Of a stretch of DNA of 64,000 nucleotides, positions 51,795 through 62,085 are shown in pieces. Below the pieces are notes generated by a model. That model did not search any database. It was given only the letters and a program-made list of their open reading frames with translations, and was not told the origin of the DNA. The translations under genes and the position numbers were made by a program. The first letter of the stretch is position 1. The number at the start of each line of letters is the position of its first letter. Origin of the DNA: Bradyrhizobium sp. 190 (lineage in GTDB: Bacteria > Pseudomonadota > Alphaproteobacteria > Rhizobiales > Xanthobacteraceae); NCBI RefSeq assembly GCF_023073415.1, contig NZ_JADPJL010000036.1, positions 1 through 64,000 on the forward strand, given 5' to 3'.

Positions 51795-52380
51795 CAATGT
51801 GCGACGCTCCCCACGAATACTCCACTCTCACTCTGCTGCTGGCGGTCTGCGTGTCCTCCGCGGTCCGGCACCTCCACATGTCCGCGACCGCCGTCGGCGT
51901 GACGCTCGGGATGTATGGTCTCGCGGCTACGCGGGTGATGCAGCGGCTCGCCTTCGGCATCGTGATCGACTCGGGCCAGTGACGGGATTCATCTCTCCAG
52001 CCGTGATGGCGCTGACCACCATCGTGCCGACGCCGCTCCTCGCGGGGGCCTCAGCTTCTTCCTGCTCAGCGCGGGCGGGATCCGATGGGTGATCTCGCGA
52101 CGACGCTGCGGCAATCGGTGACGCCGCCTGCTCGGCCGCATCTTCGCGATCACTGATGAGCTATGGCGGCCGCCAGCTCGGCTCCGCGTTAGGAGCCATC
52201 GACGGCAGGCTGATGGGACGGAGACTTGCCTCTATCTGGCGGGCCGCGATCTTCGCCGCGCAGGCGCTGCTCATCCTGCTGTCGCCCGCGGTCTCGCTGG
52301 CGCGGCAGCCGACATGGTGGGCGCGCCTGCCTGTTGTTGGTGGGCTCGCCCGCCAAACCTCATCGTTATTACGAGCCAAC
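51795..52380 (+). pseudogene. MFS transporter remnant
   Basis: Pieces in three frames give LHMSATAVGVTLGMYGLAAT, RLAFGIVI, then PVTGFISPAVMALTTIVPTP, LLSAGGIRWVIS and GRIFAITDELW, and finally IFAAQALLILLSPAVSLARQ. This is the order of a 12-helix MFS permease. Several frameshifts and a deletion. Confidence 0.65.
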
Positions 52381-52426
52381 GGTCGCAATGACGGGCTGAG
52401 TGCGACGCATTATAGGAAACAGCTCA

Positions 52427-52642
52427 CTACGGCCGCATGAACATAAAATCGGTGGCGGGGTCGCAATTGTCGGCCACAAAGCGCAGCTCCGACTGAACGT
52501 CAGCAACGGGCCGGCTCTCGAGATATTTTGTGACCAGCAGACCGAGCAGCGCTCGACAAACGCTGTCAGTCGCGTGGCCGGCGCCTGTACCATCCGCAAT
52601 AGCGGCAGAGAAATGGCGTGCTGCGATTTCAGTTGCTGACAT
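52427..52642 (-). CDS. Small hypothetical protein, 71 aa
   Basis: Starts MSATEIAARHFSAAIADGTG and ends LRFVADNCDPATDFMFMRP. Amphipathic, no membrane segment. Composition is coding-like and the frame is intact between relics. I do not know the family. Start at 52642. Confidence 0.5.
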   Translation of the reverse strand: MSATEIAARHFSAAIADGTGAGHATDSVCRALLGLLVTKYLESRPVADVQSELRFVADNCDPATDFMFMRP

Positions 52643-52815
52643 TCCGTGGCTCCAAATGACCAGATCACCCATTATAATCAGAAAAACCTGCAGCGCCATT
52701 GATCTTGATCAACATGGATGGCGCCGTTCGTCCGTCGTGGTACTGAAGGCGGTCTGCTGCTGGCCATTTGCGCCCTACACGCGACGGCCACCGTCACATC
52801 TTTGGAGATATTTGA

Positions 52816-53060
52816 ATGCAGGGAGAGACCTTCCTTTGGCTGGTCCGGCATGCGGTTGTCGACTGCCCTGGAGGCACGATTCACCCTTCCGATGCTCCGG
52901 CCGATCTTAGTGATCGGACGCATTTGGAAGCCGTGCGTAGGTGCTTGCCGCAGAACGCCCTCAGCTATGCTAGTCCGTCTCAACGAACTCTCGATACAGC
53001 GCGTGCCCTCCGGTTTGATCCGATCTCGGTGCCTGAGTTCATGGAGCAGAATTTCGGAGA
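52816..53060 (+). pseudogene. CobC-type histidine phosphatase, N-terminal fragment
   Basis: MQGETFLWLVRHAVVDCPGG contains the RHx catalytic histidine of the phosphoglycerate-mutase-like alpha-ribazole phosphatases, then LSYASPSQRTLDTARAL (SPxxRxxxTA), then FMEQNFGDWTA (E.xFGxWE). Only the first half exists; at about 53060 it joins cobO sequence. Confidence 0.65.
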
Positions 53061-53369
53061 TTGGACCGCGTCCGCGACATCGCCGCTGCCCGCACCGCAT
53101 GGGAAAAGGCCAAGCAGCTGATCGCTGATGAAGCCTTGCGCATGGTGGTTCTCGACGAGATCAACGTTGCGCTTCGCTACGACTATCTGGAGATCGGAGA
53201 GGTCGTTGAGTTCCTGAAGAATTCAAAGCCGCCAATGACGCATGTCGTCCTCACCGGACGCAATGCTAAGCAGGAATTGATCGACGCCGCCGACCTTGTC
53301 ACGGAGACGACGCTCGTGAAGCATCCCTTCCGATCCGACATCAAGGCCCAGCCCGGCGTTGAGTTCTGA
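53061..53369 (+). pseudogene. cobO: CobO corrinoid adenosyltransferase, C-terminal fragment
   Basis: RVRDIAAARTAWEKAKQLIA, MVVLDEINVALRYDYLEI, THVVLTGRNAKQELIDAADL and VKHPFRSDIKAQPGVEF are the C-terminal half of CobO/BtuR, which adenosylates cobalt. The N-terminal P-loop half is deleted and replaced by the phosphatase fragment. Confidence 0.85.
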
Positions 53370-53392
53370 CCAAGCGATCGGGATTCGATTCG

Positions 53393-54839
53393 ATGGCGCG
53401 CGCATTGATGATCCAGGGAGCGGGTTCGGACGTGGGCAAGTCGCTCATCGTGGCCGGCCTTGCCCGCGCTGCGACCCGGCGCGGCAATCGGGTGCTGCCG
53501 TTCAAGCCGCAGAACATGTCGAACAATGCCGCCGTGACGGTCGACGGCGGCGAGATCGGACGCGCGCAGGCATTGCAGGCGCAGGCCGCAGGTGTCGAGC
53601 CGCACACCGATATGAATCCGGTCTTGCTGAAGCCGGAAACCGATGTCGGCGCCCAGATCATCGTGCACGGACGCCGCGTGGCGACGCTGCACGCGCGTGC
53701 ATACGCTGCGATGAAGCCATCGCTGATGGCGCCGGTTCTCGAGAGTTTCGCCCGTCTCAAGGATCGCGCCGATCTTGTTCTGGTCGAGGGCGCCGGCAGT
53801 CCCGCCGAGGTCAATCTGAGGAGCGCCGATATCGCCAATATGGGCTTTGCCCGCAAGGCCGACATTCCCGTCGTGCTGGTCGGCGATATTGACCGCGGGT
53901 ATCATTGCGCAGCTTGTCGGAATCAAGGCCGTGCTCGATCCCCAAGATGCGGCCATGATTCGCGGCTTCGTCATCAACAAGTTCCGCGGCGATCCATCAC
54001 TGTTTGATGACGGCTACCGGCTGATCGAAGCGCGCACATCGTGGCAGGGATTTGGGGTCCTTCCCTACTTCGCCCGCGCTAGTAAACTTCCGGCCGAAGA
54101 CGCGCTCGGGCTTGCCGGCGCACGCTAGGCAGGCAAGTGCAAGATTGTCTTTCTCGCGCTGTCGCGGATCGCGAATTTTGACGACCTCGATCCACTGAAG
54201 CTCGAACCTGATGTCGACCTTGTGATGGTCCGGCCTGGAGAGGCAATCCCTGGCGATGCAAAGCTCGTGATCCTGCCGGGCTCGAAGTCGACCCGCGGCG
54301 ATCTCGCCTTCCTGCGCGCCCAAGGGTGGGACATCGACCTTCTTGCGCATCACCGTCGCGGTGGCCATGTGCTCGGCGTCTGCGGCGGTTACCAGATGCT
54401 CGGACGCAGTGTGGCGGATCCGGAGGGAATCGAGGGACCGGCGGGAGAAACTCCCGGCCTCGGACTCATCGACGTAACGACGGTGATGACGGCACAAAAG
54501 ACTCTGACCCGCGTCACGGCGGTCCACGCTACGACGAACCGGCCGATCGAGGCTTACGAGATTCACATCGGGCATACCGACGGGCCGGATCGTGCACGGC
54601 CATTTGCTTTGCTTGGCGGAGCGCCGGGAGGCGCGGTATCCAGCGACGGCCGCGTGTATGGCAGCTATCTGCACGGCCTGTTCGCTTCCGACAGTTTCCG
54701 CAAGACATTTCTCGCGCAACTGGACATTCCGGCCGCGGACCAGCAGTACCGCGCCAGGGTGGAGAGCGCGCTCGATACGCTTGCCGATTACATGGATACC
54801 CATCTCGATGTCGAAGGTCTGCTTGCGCTTGCCCGCTGA
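53393..54839 (+). pseudogene. cobQ: Cobyric acid synthase CobQ, with frameshift and stop
   Basis: Begins MARALMIQGAGSDVGKSLIV (ATP-grasp-like P-loop, GSDVGKS) and includes FKPQNMSNNAAVTVDGGEIG and VEGAGSPAEVNL, then the GATase part VLGVCGGYQMLGR with the catalytic Cys and YGSYLHGLF. At about 53895-53900 a base change shifts DIDRG to the next frame (GIIAQLVGIKAVLD), and TAG at 54126-54128 interrupts GARxAGKCKI. CobQ amidates adenosylcobyrinic diamide to cobyric acid. Inactive. Confidence 0.9.
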
Positions 54840-54849
54840 GGAGCGGCGA

Positions 54850-55824
54850 TCAAGGCGAGACTGTGGCAGAAAACCGCGCCCATTCCGTCTCGTCACCCGG
54901 CAAGCCAAGCCGCAGCCATCCCGGCCTCTTCTCAAATAGGCGCGACCATATCTGGCAGCGCGCGAGCTTCTGCTGCGCGGCGCGTGCGTCGCCAGTTTCA
55001 TACAGCCGGAACAACGGCGTGCCGCCGGCCAACGTCCAGCCCTGTGATTGCACTTCAGCATCCAGGCGGAGGCAATCGCGTGCCAGACGCGTCGAGGTCG
55101 CGTTTGCCCAATCGCGATCAAGCAAGGCGCGCCGTCCGATCACAATCGCTGCACCCGAAATCGGCCACGGGCCGACCCTCGCGGCCAGCGCAGCGACATC
55201 GGCCTCGCTGCCGAGCGCGAAACCGAGGCGCAGCCCCGCAAGCCCGTAGAATTTTCCGAACGATCGCAGGACTAACAGCCCCGGCCGTCCCGCCTCAGGT
55301 GCCAGCGACAAGCCTAAAATGGCATCAGCGAAGCTCTCGTCGACGACGAGTCGACCGACGCGGGGCAAGAGCGCCAGCAGTTCGGTTGGATCAAAGTGTC
55401 GGCCGTCCGGATTGTTGGGGTTGACGACCACGGCGATATCCGCTCCGTGCAGCCCTTCGAGATCAAAAACCTCGACCACGTCCCAGGCTGCCGCGGAAAG
55501 AACCGCCGCGTATTCGTTATAGGTCGGCGCAAGAATCCGCGCCCGACCGCGCGATGAAAGACTCGGCAACAACTGGATCGCCGCTTGTACGCCACCAAGC
55601 GCCACGATTGGCGCCTTGGTGGCGTAGGCCTCTCGCGCTGCCTGATGGAGGGACTCGATATCGGATCGCGAAGGCAGCGCACTCCAGGACCTGGGCTCGA
55701 CCTCACCCACCGGATAGGGCTGCCGGTTGATCCCAGTTGAGAGGTCGATCCAGTCCTGCGCGCGCCCGCCGAAGCGGTGCACGGCAAGATCGAGATTTCC
55801 ACCATGCATTGCCCTCTCCGTCAT
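54850..55824 (-). CDS. cobC: Threonine-phosphate decarboxylase (cobC in Pseudomonas naming)
   Basis: 324 residues, PLP-dependent class I/II aminotransferase fold. VVVNPNNPDG, VVDESFAD and RSFGKFYGLAGLRLGF with the PLP lysine are intact. It makes (R)-1-amino-2-propanol O-2-phosphate, the linker attached to cobyric acid. The start overlaps cobD by ATGA (55821-55824). Convergent with cobQ. One of only two unbroken genes of the cluster. Confidence 0.9.
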   Translation of the reverse strand: MTERAMHGGNLDLAVHRFGGRAQDWIDLSTGINRQPYPVGEVEPRSWSALPSRSDIESLHQAAREAYATKAPIVALGGVQAAIQLLPSLSSRGRARILAPTYNEYAAVLSAAAWDVVEVFDLEGLHGADIAVVVNPNNPDGRHFDPTELLALLPRVGRLVVDESFADAILGLSLAPEAGRPGLLVLRSFGKFYGLAGLRLGFALGSEADVAALAARVGPWPISGAAIVIGRRALLDRDWANATSTRLARDCLRLDAEVQSQGWTLAGGTPLFRLYETGDARAAQQKLARCQIWSRLFEKRPGWLRLGLPGDETEWARFSATVSP

Positions 55825-56758
55825 GCAAAAGCCAAAATCGCAAGCGCACCGCCCAACAGAACCATGGCGCGGACGTAGAGCATCAGCCCTTGCCGGATGT
55901 CAGCGGCAAGTGGATCGCGTGCGCCCTCGTTGAGCCAGGGTTCGTCGGCGATGTTTCCGTGATAGATGCGCGGCCCACTGAGCCGCACGCCCAGCGCGCC
56001 GGCGATCGCTGCTTCCGGCCAGCCGGCATTGATCGAGCGGTGGCGGTTCGCATCACGCGCCATGCAAGATAACGCGTTCGAGGGCCGCGTCGTCAGCACC
56101 ATAAACAACAAGCTGGTGAGACGAGCCGGTATGAAATTTGCGAAATCGTCGATGCGCGCGGCAGTCCAACCGAAAGCTTCATGGCGGATCGTGCGATGGC
56201 CGATCATGGAATCGAGCGTATTGATTGCCTTGTAACCGATGATGCCTGGCAGCCCGAACAACGCGCCCCAGAGCACGGGCGCCACAATGCCGTCGGAAGC
56301 GTTCTCGGCCAGGCTCTCGATGGCCGCGCGCGCAATGCCGGCTTCATCGAGAGCTGCGGGATCGCGTCCCACGATCTGCGCGACCGCCGCACGTGCGGCT
56401 ACGATATCACCGGATTGCAAGGGGTGAGCAACAGCGGCCACATGTAGAGCGAACGCAGCGCAACGAGTGGCCATGCGAGAATTCCCAGGAGCACGATGCG
56501 GCCCCATTCAAAGGCAAGCGCGACTTGGACCGCCCATCCAATGCCGGCCGACAGCCCAATCACGAAAAGAGCTACGGCTGCGCCGGCGATCCGCCGGACT
56601 GCAGGCGGGTCGATCGTCCTGTTGAAGCTGATATCGAGGATCTTGATCAGCCTACCCAGCCAGGTGACGGGATGACCAACGCGGGCGAACAGTCCATTGG
56701 GCCAGCCCAACACGGCCTCCACCATCATCGCCACCGCCATCGCTCCCGTAAAGCCCAT
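55821..56758 (-). pseudogene. cobD: Adenosylcobinamide-phosphate synthase CobD/CbiB, frameshifted
   Basis: The N-terminal frame (MGFTGAMAVAMMVEAVLGWP, GHPVTWLGRLIKILD) runs to about 56430. The second frame continues PLQSGDIVAARAAVAQIVGR, ESLAENASDGIVAPVLW (motif ENxxDG), IGYKAINTLDSMIGH and NIPARLT-like helices. Together about 310 residues of an integral membrane enzyme that attaches the aminopropanol linker. One frameshift at about 56420-56440. Confidence 0.88.
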
Positions 56759-56880
56759 GCATCGTCTCCCTGAGTCCTGATGCACAAGAATTCTGGATCA
56801 AGGCAAGCCCATTTCGCCTGATTTCGCCTTTGTCTTTGCCGGAGATTGGTGATTAGTGCTGGCCTCGAGCGGAGGACGTC

Positions 56881-57384
56881 ATGGCCATCATACTCATCAC
56901 GGGCGGCGCCCGATCGGGCAAAAGCCGACGCGCAGAAGTCCGCGCCCGCGCCTTTCCGGGGCAACCTGTCTATATTGCCACGGCAGAGGCGCTCGATGAA
57001 GAAATGAGCGAGCGAATAGCAAAGCATCGGGCGCGACGAGGAAAGAAATGGATCGAGCGCGAGGTTCCGCTCGATCTCGTGCAGGCGCTGGTCGAAACCG
57101 ATGGAGGCGGTGTAAGGCTGGTCGATTGTCTCACGCTCTGGCTGTCGAACCTGCTCCACGCGGAGCGCAACTGGTCGCATGAGGCTTCGCTGCTCGCTGA
57201 CGTACTCGCCCGCCAACACAACCCGGTCATCATGGTCACGAACGAGGTTGGGCTCGGTATCGTGCCGGACAATGCGTTGGCGCGCGCATTCCGGGACGCG
57301 GCAGGTATCCTGAACCAGACGATTGCCTCCGTTGCGGACGAGGTCGAATTCGTCGTCGCAGGATTGCCGATGAAGCTGAAGTAG
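56881..57384 (+). CDS. cobP: Adenosylcobinamide kinase/guanylyltransferase CobP
   Basis: 167 residues. P-loop GGARSGKS at residues 8-15, YIATAEALDEEMSERIAKHR, LVDCLTLWLSN and VTNEVGLGIVPDNALARAFR with the conserved EVGxGIVP, so both activities are expected. It converts adenosylcobinamide (phosphate) to the GDP form. Intact, ATG at 56881 with GAGGACGTC upstream. Followed by broken cobV and bluB. Confidence 0.93.
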   Translation: MAIILITGGARSGKSRRAEVRARAFPGQPVYIATAEALDEEMSERIAKHRARRGKKWIEREVPLDLVQALVETDGGGVRLVDCLTLWLSNLLHAERNWSHEASLLADVLARQHNPVIMVTNEVGLGIVPDNALARAFRDAAGILNQTIASVADEVEFVVAGLPMKLK

Positions 57385-57453
57385 CGCCGCGCTTATTGGA
57401 ATTGCAAACGCGTCGTCCAGTGAGCGAGCTGACAGTTCGAGGGCTGAAGACAC

Positions 57454-58243
57454 ATGTATCATTTCGAGCTCCTCAGGGGCATCGTCACTGACCTGAGAAA
57501 CGCCATTTCGTTCTCCATGATTCTGCCTTTCGGTCCGGCGAAGCCGGTCAGCGATGGCGATGTTGCCCGCGCGGGCTGGGCGTTGCCGATGGCCGGATTG
57601 CTGGTGGGCCTTGCCGGAGCGGCGGTCTATTCGATCGCGCGCGAGGTCGGTTTGATGCCTGGCCCCGCCGCCATGCTGGCGCTGGGCGGCCGCGGTCCTT
57701 GTCACCGGCGCGGTGCACGAGGACGGTCTTGCCGATACCGCCGACGGGCTCGGCGGCGGCCGGACGCGCGAGCAGAAGCTCGAGATCATGCGCGACAGCC
57801 GGATCGGCACTTACGGCGCGTGCGCGCTGATCGGATCGCTTATCTTGCGATGGAGCGCGCTCGAAACGATCGCCGAGCCAAAGTTGATTGCGGCTGCGCT
57901 TTCGGTCGCACATGCGGCGGCACGCGCTGGCTTGCCCGCCTTCATGTGGCTGATCCCGCCGGCGCGATCGGACGGGCTTTCCGCCGGAGCCGGACGACCG
58001 CCGGGACGAAGCGCGGCCATTGCATTTGTTCTCGGGGCTCTTTGCCTGGTCTCCGGTTTCGGGCCAAGCAAAGCGATGATCGGACTGATTTTGCTGTCGC
58101 TGGTTGGGCTGATACTGGCGTGGCTTGCCACAAGACAGGTCGGAGGACAGACAGGTGATATATTGGGCGCGTTTGAGCAGATTGGCGAGATCGCGATTTT
58201 GCTGATGGCGGCCGCCCTCCTCCACACGGAACTGCGACCCTGA
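57454..58243 (+). pseudogene. cobV: Adenosylcobinamide-GDP ribazoletransferase CobV/CobS, frameshifted
   Basis: The first frame (LLRGIVTDLRNAISFSMILP, GWALPMAGLLVGLAGAAVYS) ends in a shift at about 57686. The second continues AAVLVTGAVHEDGLADTADG then MRDSRIGTYGACALIG and several hydrophobic helices to 58243. The HEDGLADTADG and RDxRIGTYG active-site motifs are present but out of frame with the start. Its stop overlaps the bluB ATG by one base. Confidence 0.88.
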
Positions 58244-58861
58244 TGGTCTCATTCGACGAAACTTTTCGCAAACAACTGCGCGAGCTGTTCGTGTGGCGCC
58301 GCGACGTGCGGCGCTTTCGTACCGATCCTCTGCCAAGCGGTGCCATGGAGCGGCTCATTGAGATCGCCTGCCTTTCTCCTTCGGTTGGCCTGAGTCAGCC
58401 TTGGCGGTTCATCATCATCGAAGACAAGGCGAGGCGCAGCGCTGTGGTCGAGGACTTCAAGGCCTGCAACGCCGATGCGCTGCGAACGCGCCGCGCGGTA
58501 CGCGACCCTCAAGCTCGCCGGCCTCGAAGAGGCGCCGGGTCATCTGGCCGTGTTCGCGGACAAGGCAAGCGATCTCGGTTATGGCCTCGGGCGTGCAACG
58601 ATGCCGGAAACGATCGAATATTCCGTCGCCGCGGCCATCTGCTGCATGTGGCTCGCCGCACGCGCAGAGGGCATCGGACTTGGCTGGGTGTCGATCCTGA
58701 ACCCGGATCGCATCCACGAGATTCTCGAAGTGCCGGAGCCCTGGAAATTCATTGGTTATCTCTGCGTGGGCTATCCCCAGGTAGAGTTTGATCGACCCGA
58801 ACTTGAACGCGCCAACTGGGAACATCGGCGAACGTCGAAGGAATTTACGCTTCGACGCTAA
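58243..58861 (+). pseudogene. bluB: 5,6-dimethylbenzimidazole synthase BluB, frameshifted
   Basis: First frame FVWRRDVRRFRTDPLP, ERLIEIACLSPSVGLSQPWR (flavin phosphate site), then a shift at 58480-58500, then YATLKLAGLEEAPGHLAVFA, MPETIEYSVAAAICCMWLAA and GLGWVSILNP in the next frame. BluB cleaves FMNH2 to the lower ligand of B12. Motifs complete but split by one indel. Confidence 0.9.
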
Positions 58862-59108
58862 CCCATTGCGCGGCAGCGACCGGTCGAGGACAAGAGATTT
58901 GTAGTGTCTCAGTTTGCCAAAGTGAACTTTTTGCTTGACTCAGTACGGTTCTACGCCCCCTCGCCTTCAAGCGGGCCAACATCCTATCAATCTGAGCCCG
59001 GGGTCCCGGGACGAAATCTTGAAGCGGATGCTCAAGATGAAGCCGAAGCCGCATAAATCTTCATTGGGGAGAAAAAAGAAGCCCCGACCAGTGAAAAGAG
59101 GCGGGCGA
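58862..59108. other. Short linker, possible tiny basic ORF
   Basis: A plus-strand frame ends SRDEILKRMLKMKPKPHKSS then LGRKKKPRPVKRGG (to 59123). DExLKxMLxxxPKPH short proteins do occur in mobile regions, but there is no clear start. Confidence 0.3.
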
Positions 59109-59489
59109 TCAGAGCGGGATTAGAGTTCTGATTTTGGCTACTGTTTCTGCAATTACCGCATCCGTGGCGCGGCCACGATGCTGCGATTCCCTGTCAAACC
59201 AAGAGATGCTTTTCACCTGGTCGCTGATTACCCATCCCGTGACTCCGCAGCCATCGGGCAGCTCGACCTGGAAGTTGTTAAGTTTGTCTTGAGACGTGAT
59301 TGGGCACGCGACGCACAGGCGTGCAAATTGATTGTAGCGCTTTGGACTTAAAACTAAAGCGGGGCGCCAGCCATCTTGCTCGCGTCCCGCCTGTGGATGA
59401 AAGTTGAGCCAAATGATATCGCCCCTATCTGGGCAATACGGCTCACCAGATTTCGTTGCCGATTGGTCCGTTAGCGTTGATTTCGCCAT
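59109..59489 (-). CDS. MazF/PemK-family mRNA interferase toxin
   Basis: 126 residues: PDRGDIIWLNFHPQAGREQD then GWRPALVLSPKRYN, ACPITSQ, VISDQVKSISW, typical MazF/PemK beta-barrel motifs (GDIxWxxxxPxxGxEqxGxRPavVls, D(Q)xxxid). It cuts mRNA when the antitoxin is degraded. Its start overlaps the antitoxin end by 47 bases. Complete, so the module may be active. Confidence 0.9.
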   Translation of the reverse strand: MAKSTLTDQSATKSGEPYCPDRGDIIWLNFHPQAGREQDGWRPALVLSPKRYNQFARLCVACPITSQDKLNNFQVELPDGCGVTGWVISDQVKSISWFDRESQHRGRATDAVIAETVAKIRTLIPL

Positions 59490-59685
59490 ACACGTTCTCT
59501 GCGGTCATGCCCTCTAGGAGCTCGTCCAACGTGTAGACCGGACGATCCAAGGGTGTCACGACCAAGGAGCCGCCTTTGACCTGAATATCCGCAGCTTTTC
59601 CCTCGAAAACTTCGAGTTCTCTGGCTAGGCCAGAAGGAATACGAACGGCTAAGCTATTGCCCCATTTGGAGAAATGCGCGTTCAT
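59443..59685 (-). CDS. MazE/AbrB-type antitoxin
   Basis: 80 residues: MNAHFSKWGNSLAVRIPSGL with the AbrB-like swapped-hairpin motif (KWGNSLAVRIP), then VVTPLDRPVYTLDELLEGMT. The C-terminal acidic part binds the toxin. Starts with the typical MazE order (antitoxin first). GAACTGCC before the ATG is a weak ribosome site. Confidence 0.9.
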   Translation of the reverse strand: MNAHFSKWGNSLAVRIPSGLARELEVFEGKAADIQVKGGSLVVTPLDRPVYTLDELLEGMTAENVYGEINANGPIGNEIW

Positions 59686-59894
59686 GGCAGTTCCCTACGG
59701 AAAACTATCAGAGCCCCAATGGCTCGTCGATACAATGACGATACACATGTTTGGTTCCTGAAGGTAGTATTAAAATACCGACTGTCCTATAATTTCTGTT
59801 ACCGTTGATGACCTGTGACCTTTGTCACTTAGGTCGGCTAGATAGCCATCGCAAGAACTTTCGTGGCTTTTGCTTAGATGTAATTCGGCTTTCA

Positions 59895-60930
59895 CTAGGT
59901 CCGCGAACGGCGTAGCTCTTGGGACAAGGTGATGATGGTGCGCGTAATCGCGTCGCGCACGGCTTCGGCCCCGTGTCCGGCCAGTGCAGGGCCGTTCTTC
60001 ATACGCGGCGCTTCGCCGTGCCCTGCCAGGCGGGGAAGGTGCAATAGCATCGTGAAACGCGTCGTCCGTTCGACCAGCGTGCCGATCGCCGAGCTGCCAA
60101 GACCGAGGATAAGATCTCCCTCCCAATGTCCCGGCACCGCTCTATCGGCCGCTTCGGCAGGGCGTTGGCTGATCATGATCTCCGCCGAGACAAAGCCTTT
60201 CCCTCGTCCGCGTACGCGCGCCCTGGGCACCCGCAATACGCGTCCTGTTCGCAAGCAGGCCGTCAGCTCGCGGCGCAGCGCTCCCCGGCCCTGAACGAAG
60301 AGGGACTGATAGATGGCTTCGTGGCTGACGCGCATCGTCTTGTCGTCCGGGAAGTCGATCGGCAGGCGTCGGGCAATCTGCTCCGGGCTCCAGGCCTTGG
60401 CCCATCGCCGATCCTTTCGCCGGCCATGCCGGCGGCCCTTCCACGGAACGGCGGGACCAGGAACGGGAGCGCCGCTCGGGGTCACGACAACGCCGGCAAG
60501 TCTCTCCTCCACATAAGTGCGCAAGGTTGCGTTGAGCGCAAGCTTGGTTGGTTTAGGCCGACGGGCCGATCGATCGGCATGCCACTGGGCGGTCGTCGCC
60601 CGATACTCCAAGCCGCCGCTGCGGGTGGCTGCATTGCGCCGCAGTTCTCGCGAGATTGTCGAGGCGGATCGACCGAGACGGCGCCCAATCTCCCGGATCG
60701 AATGGCCCTGCACCTTGAGAAGCGCAATCTCTTCGCGCTCCATCAATGACAAGTATCGCCCGGAGAACGCCTTTGTTGAGGACTTGAACATCGCTGGTCG
60801 CATGCCGCCCGCCTTTCGAAACCACTGGTTCCTACAGGCTGTGACACCCCGGCTTCCAGCGCAGCATCTTCACTGCTTTGCCCTGCGGCAATAGCTCGCC
60901 AGAAACTTCTCTGTTCATCCCGTCCAGCCA
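59895..60930 (-). pseudogene. IS30-family transposase, truncated
   Basis: Reads RAIAAGQSSEDAALEAGVSQ (N-terminal piece, other frame, about 60830-60910), then YLSLMEREEIALLKVQGHSI, GRSASTISRELRRNAATRSG and WSPEQIARRLPIDFPDDKTM. The DDE domain begins at GHWEGDLILG and ends at TLSQELRRS, before the second D and the E. The stop at 59895 follows a deletion. Inactive. Confidence 0.85.
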
Positions 60931-60989
60931 CAGGCGGTCGTCCTGGCGATGGTAATGGCGCTCGTCCAGACCGTGCCGATCGCCGCTGT

Positions 60990-61309
60990 CGAATGCTCAT
61001 CGCAACCTCCAACTCCAGAGTGTTGCGACGACCGCTTGAATCCGCCATCAGCACCACGGTCGAAGTGGCGGACAAGCAGCACCTTGCCCGTGGACATGGT
61101 GTTGATTCTTCCGGAATGCCGGCGAACTCTGTCTTGTCGACAAGTTCACGTGCCGGCACTTCCATCCCCAGCGCCTCCGCCAAAGCTAGAATCGCGAATT
61201 CGTTTTCCGAAAGCCCGATATGCGTGAGAGAGGGAAATTTCGCGATATACTGCCCTTGCTCGTCGTCGACGGCGAGCGTGATCCCCCCTTCCTTTCCGGT
61301 ATTTTTCAT
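60990..61309 (-). pseudogene. HipA-type kinase, middle fragment
   Basis: From 61309: GQYIAKFPSLTHIGLSENEF, AILALAEALGMEVPAREL, then in a shifted frame STGKVLLVRHFDRGADG. These are the central HipA segments (YIxKFPS..., nE.a...LA...Gi.vP, xRFDRxxxG). Catalytic part missing. Unrelated by position to the hipA C-terminal piece at 22018. Confidence 0.7.
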
Positions 61310-61485
61310 TTAGGGCGAGCAAACTCAAGCTTGGAGTCGATGTGCGTACCTTTGGGCCACCTTGGGCGGTCTGCTCCGCCGCGTCGGCGTCGCGCACTCT
61401 CTCGTACGTCACAGTGTGCTCCTCGCGGGAGGGGACCGCGTCGGAACCACCTCGGCAACCTCGACACTAAGGAGATAGATAGCTT

Positions 61486-61510
61486 GCTCGCTTGCTCAGC
61501 GAGCCTTTTA
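61486..61510 (+). terminator. Hairpin GCTCGC/GCGAGC with T-tail
   Basis: GCTCGC-TTGCTCA-GCGAGC followed by CTTTTACG on the plus strand; may end a rightward transcript of unknown origin. Confidence 0.4.
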
Positions 61511-61689
61511 CGTCTTTAGTTCCGTCAGATTTGGTTTGCTGCCGGAAAGTGAGCAAATCAGTCCTGCTCTCGTAAGCAGATCTCGCCAGTCGTAGGACCT
61601 TCCGTGTCGAAATACTCGACGAGAGCATGGCCCCTCGGCTGAATTGCACGAGGGGATTCGGACTGCGTTGCGAGAATCATCCGTCAACG

Positions 61690-62050
61690 CAATCCTCCGC
61701 TCGCCGTAATGATCTCAACCGTCACCCATGCCGCGTCATCCGAGGCGAGAAAAGCAACTACCTTCGCAATATCATCGGGCGTCCGAAGCGCCGCAGTGCG
61801 GTACCATTTACTGTCATTTCTTCGAGTTCCGCTGTAAGGACCGGCGCGTCATGTCCGTGTCAGTTGTGCCGGGGGCAACCGCATTCACGCGCACTCTGCG
61901 GGGACCGAGTTCGCGCGCTAGCGCAACGGTGATGGCCTCCATCGCAGCCTTGGTTCCCGCGTAGACGGCATAGCCCGCGCCTGGAAGACGAGCACTTATC
62001 GAGCTGATGTTGATGATAGCGCCGCCTTTCTTAGACGGGATGATACAGAG
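61690..62050 (-). pseudogene. Short-chain dehydrogenase/reductase remnant
   Basis: The minus strand gives GGAIINISSISARLPGAGYA then VYAGTKAAMEAITVALAREL and VRVNAVAPGTTDTDMT, the catalytic YxxxK (Y...K in YAVYAGTK) and following helix of classical SDRs. Then the frame shifts; DDIAKVVAFLASDDAAWVTV appears in another frame. The N-terminal Rossmann part is absent. Confidence 0.7.
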
Positions 62051-62085
62051 CGCAGTCTTAGATCAAGAGCCTACACCACGAACTC

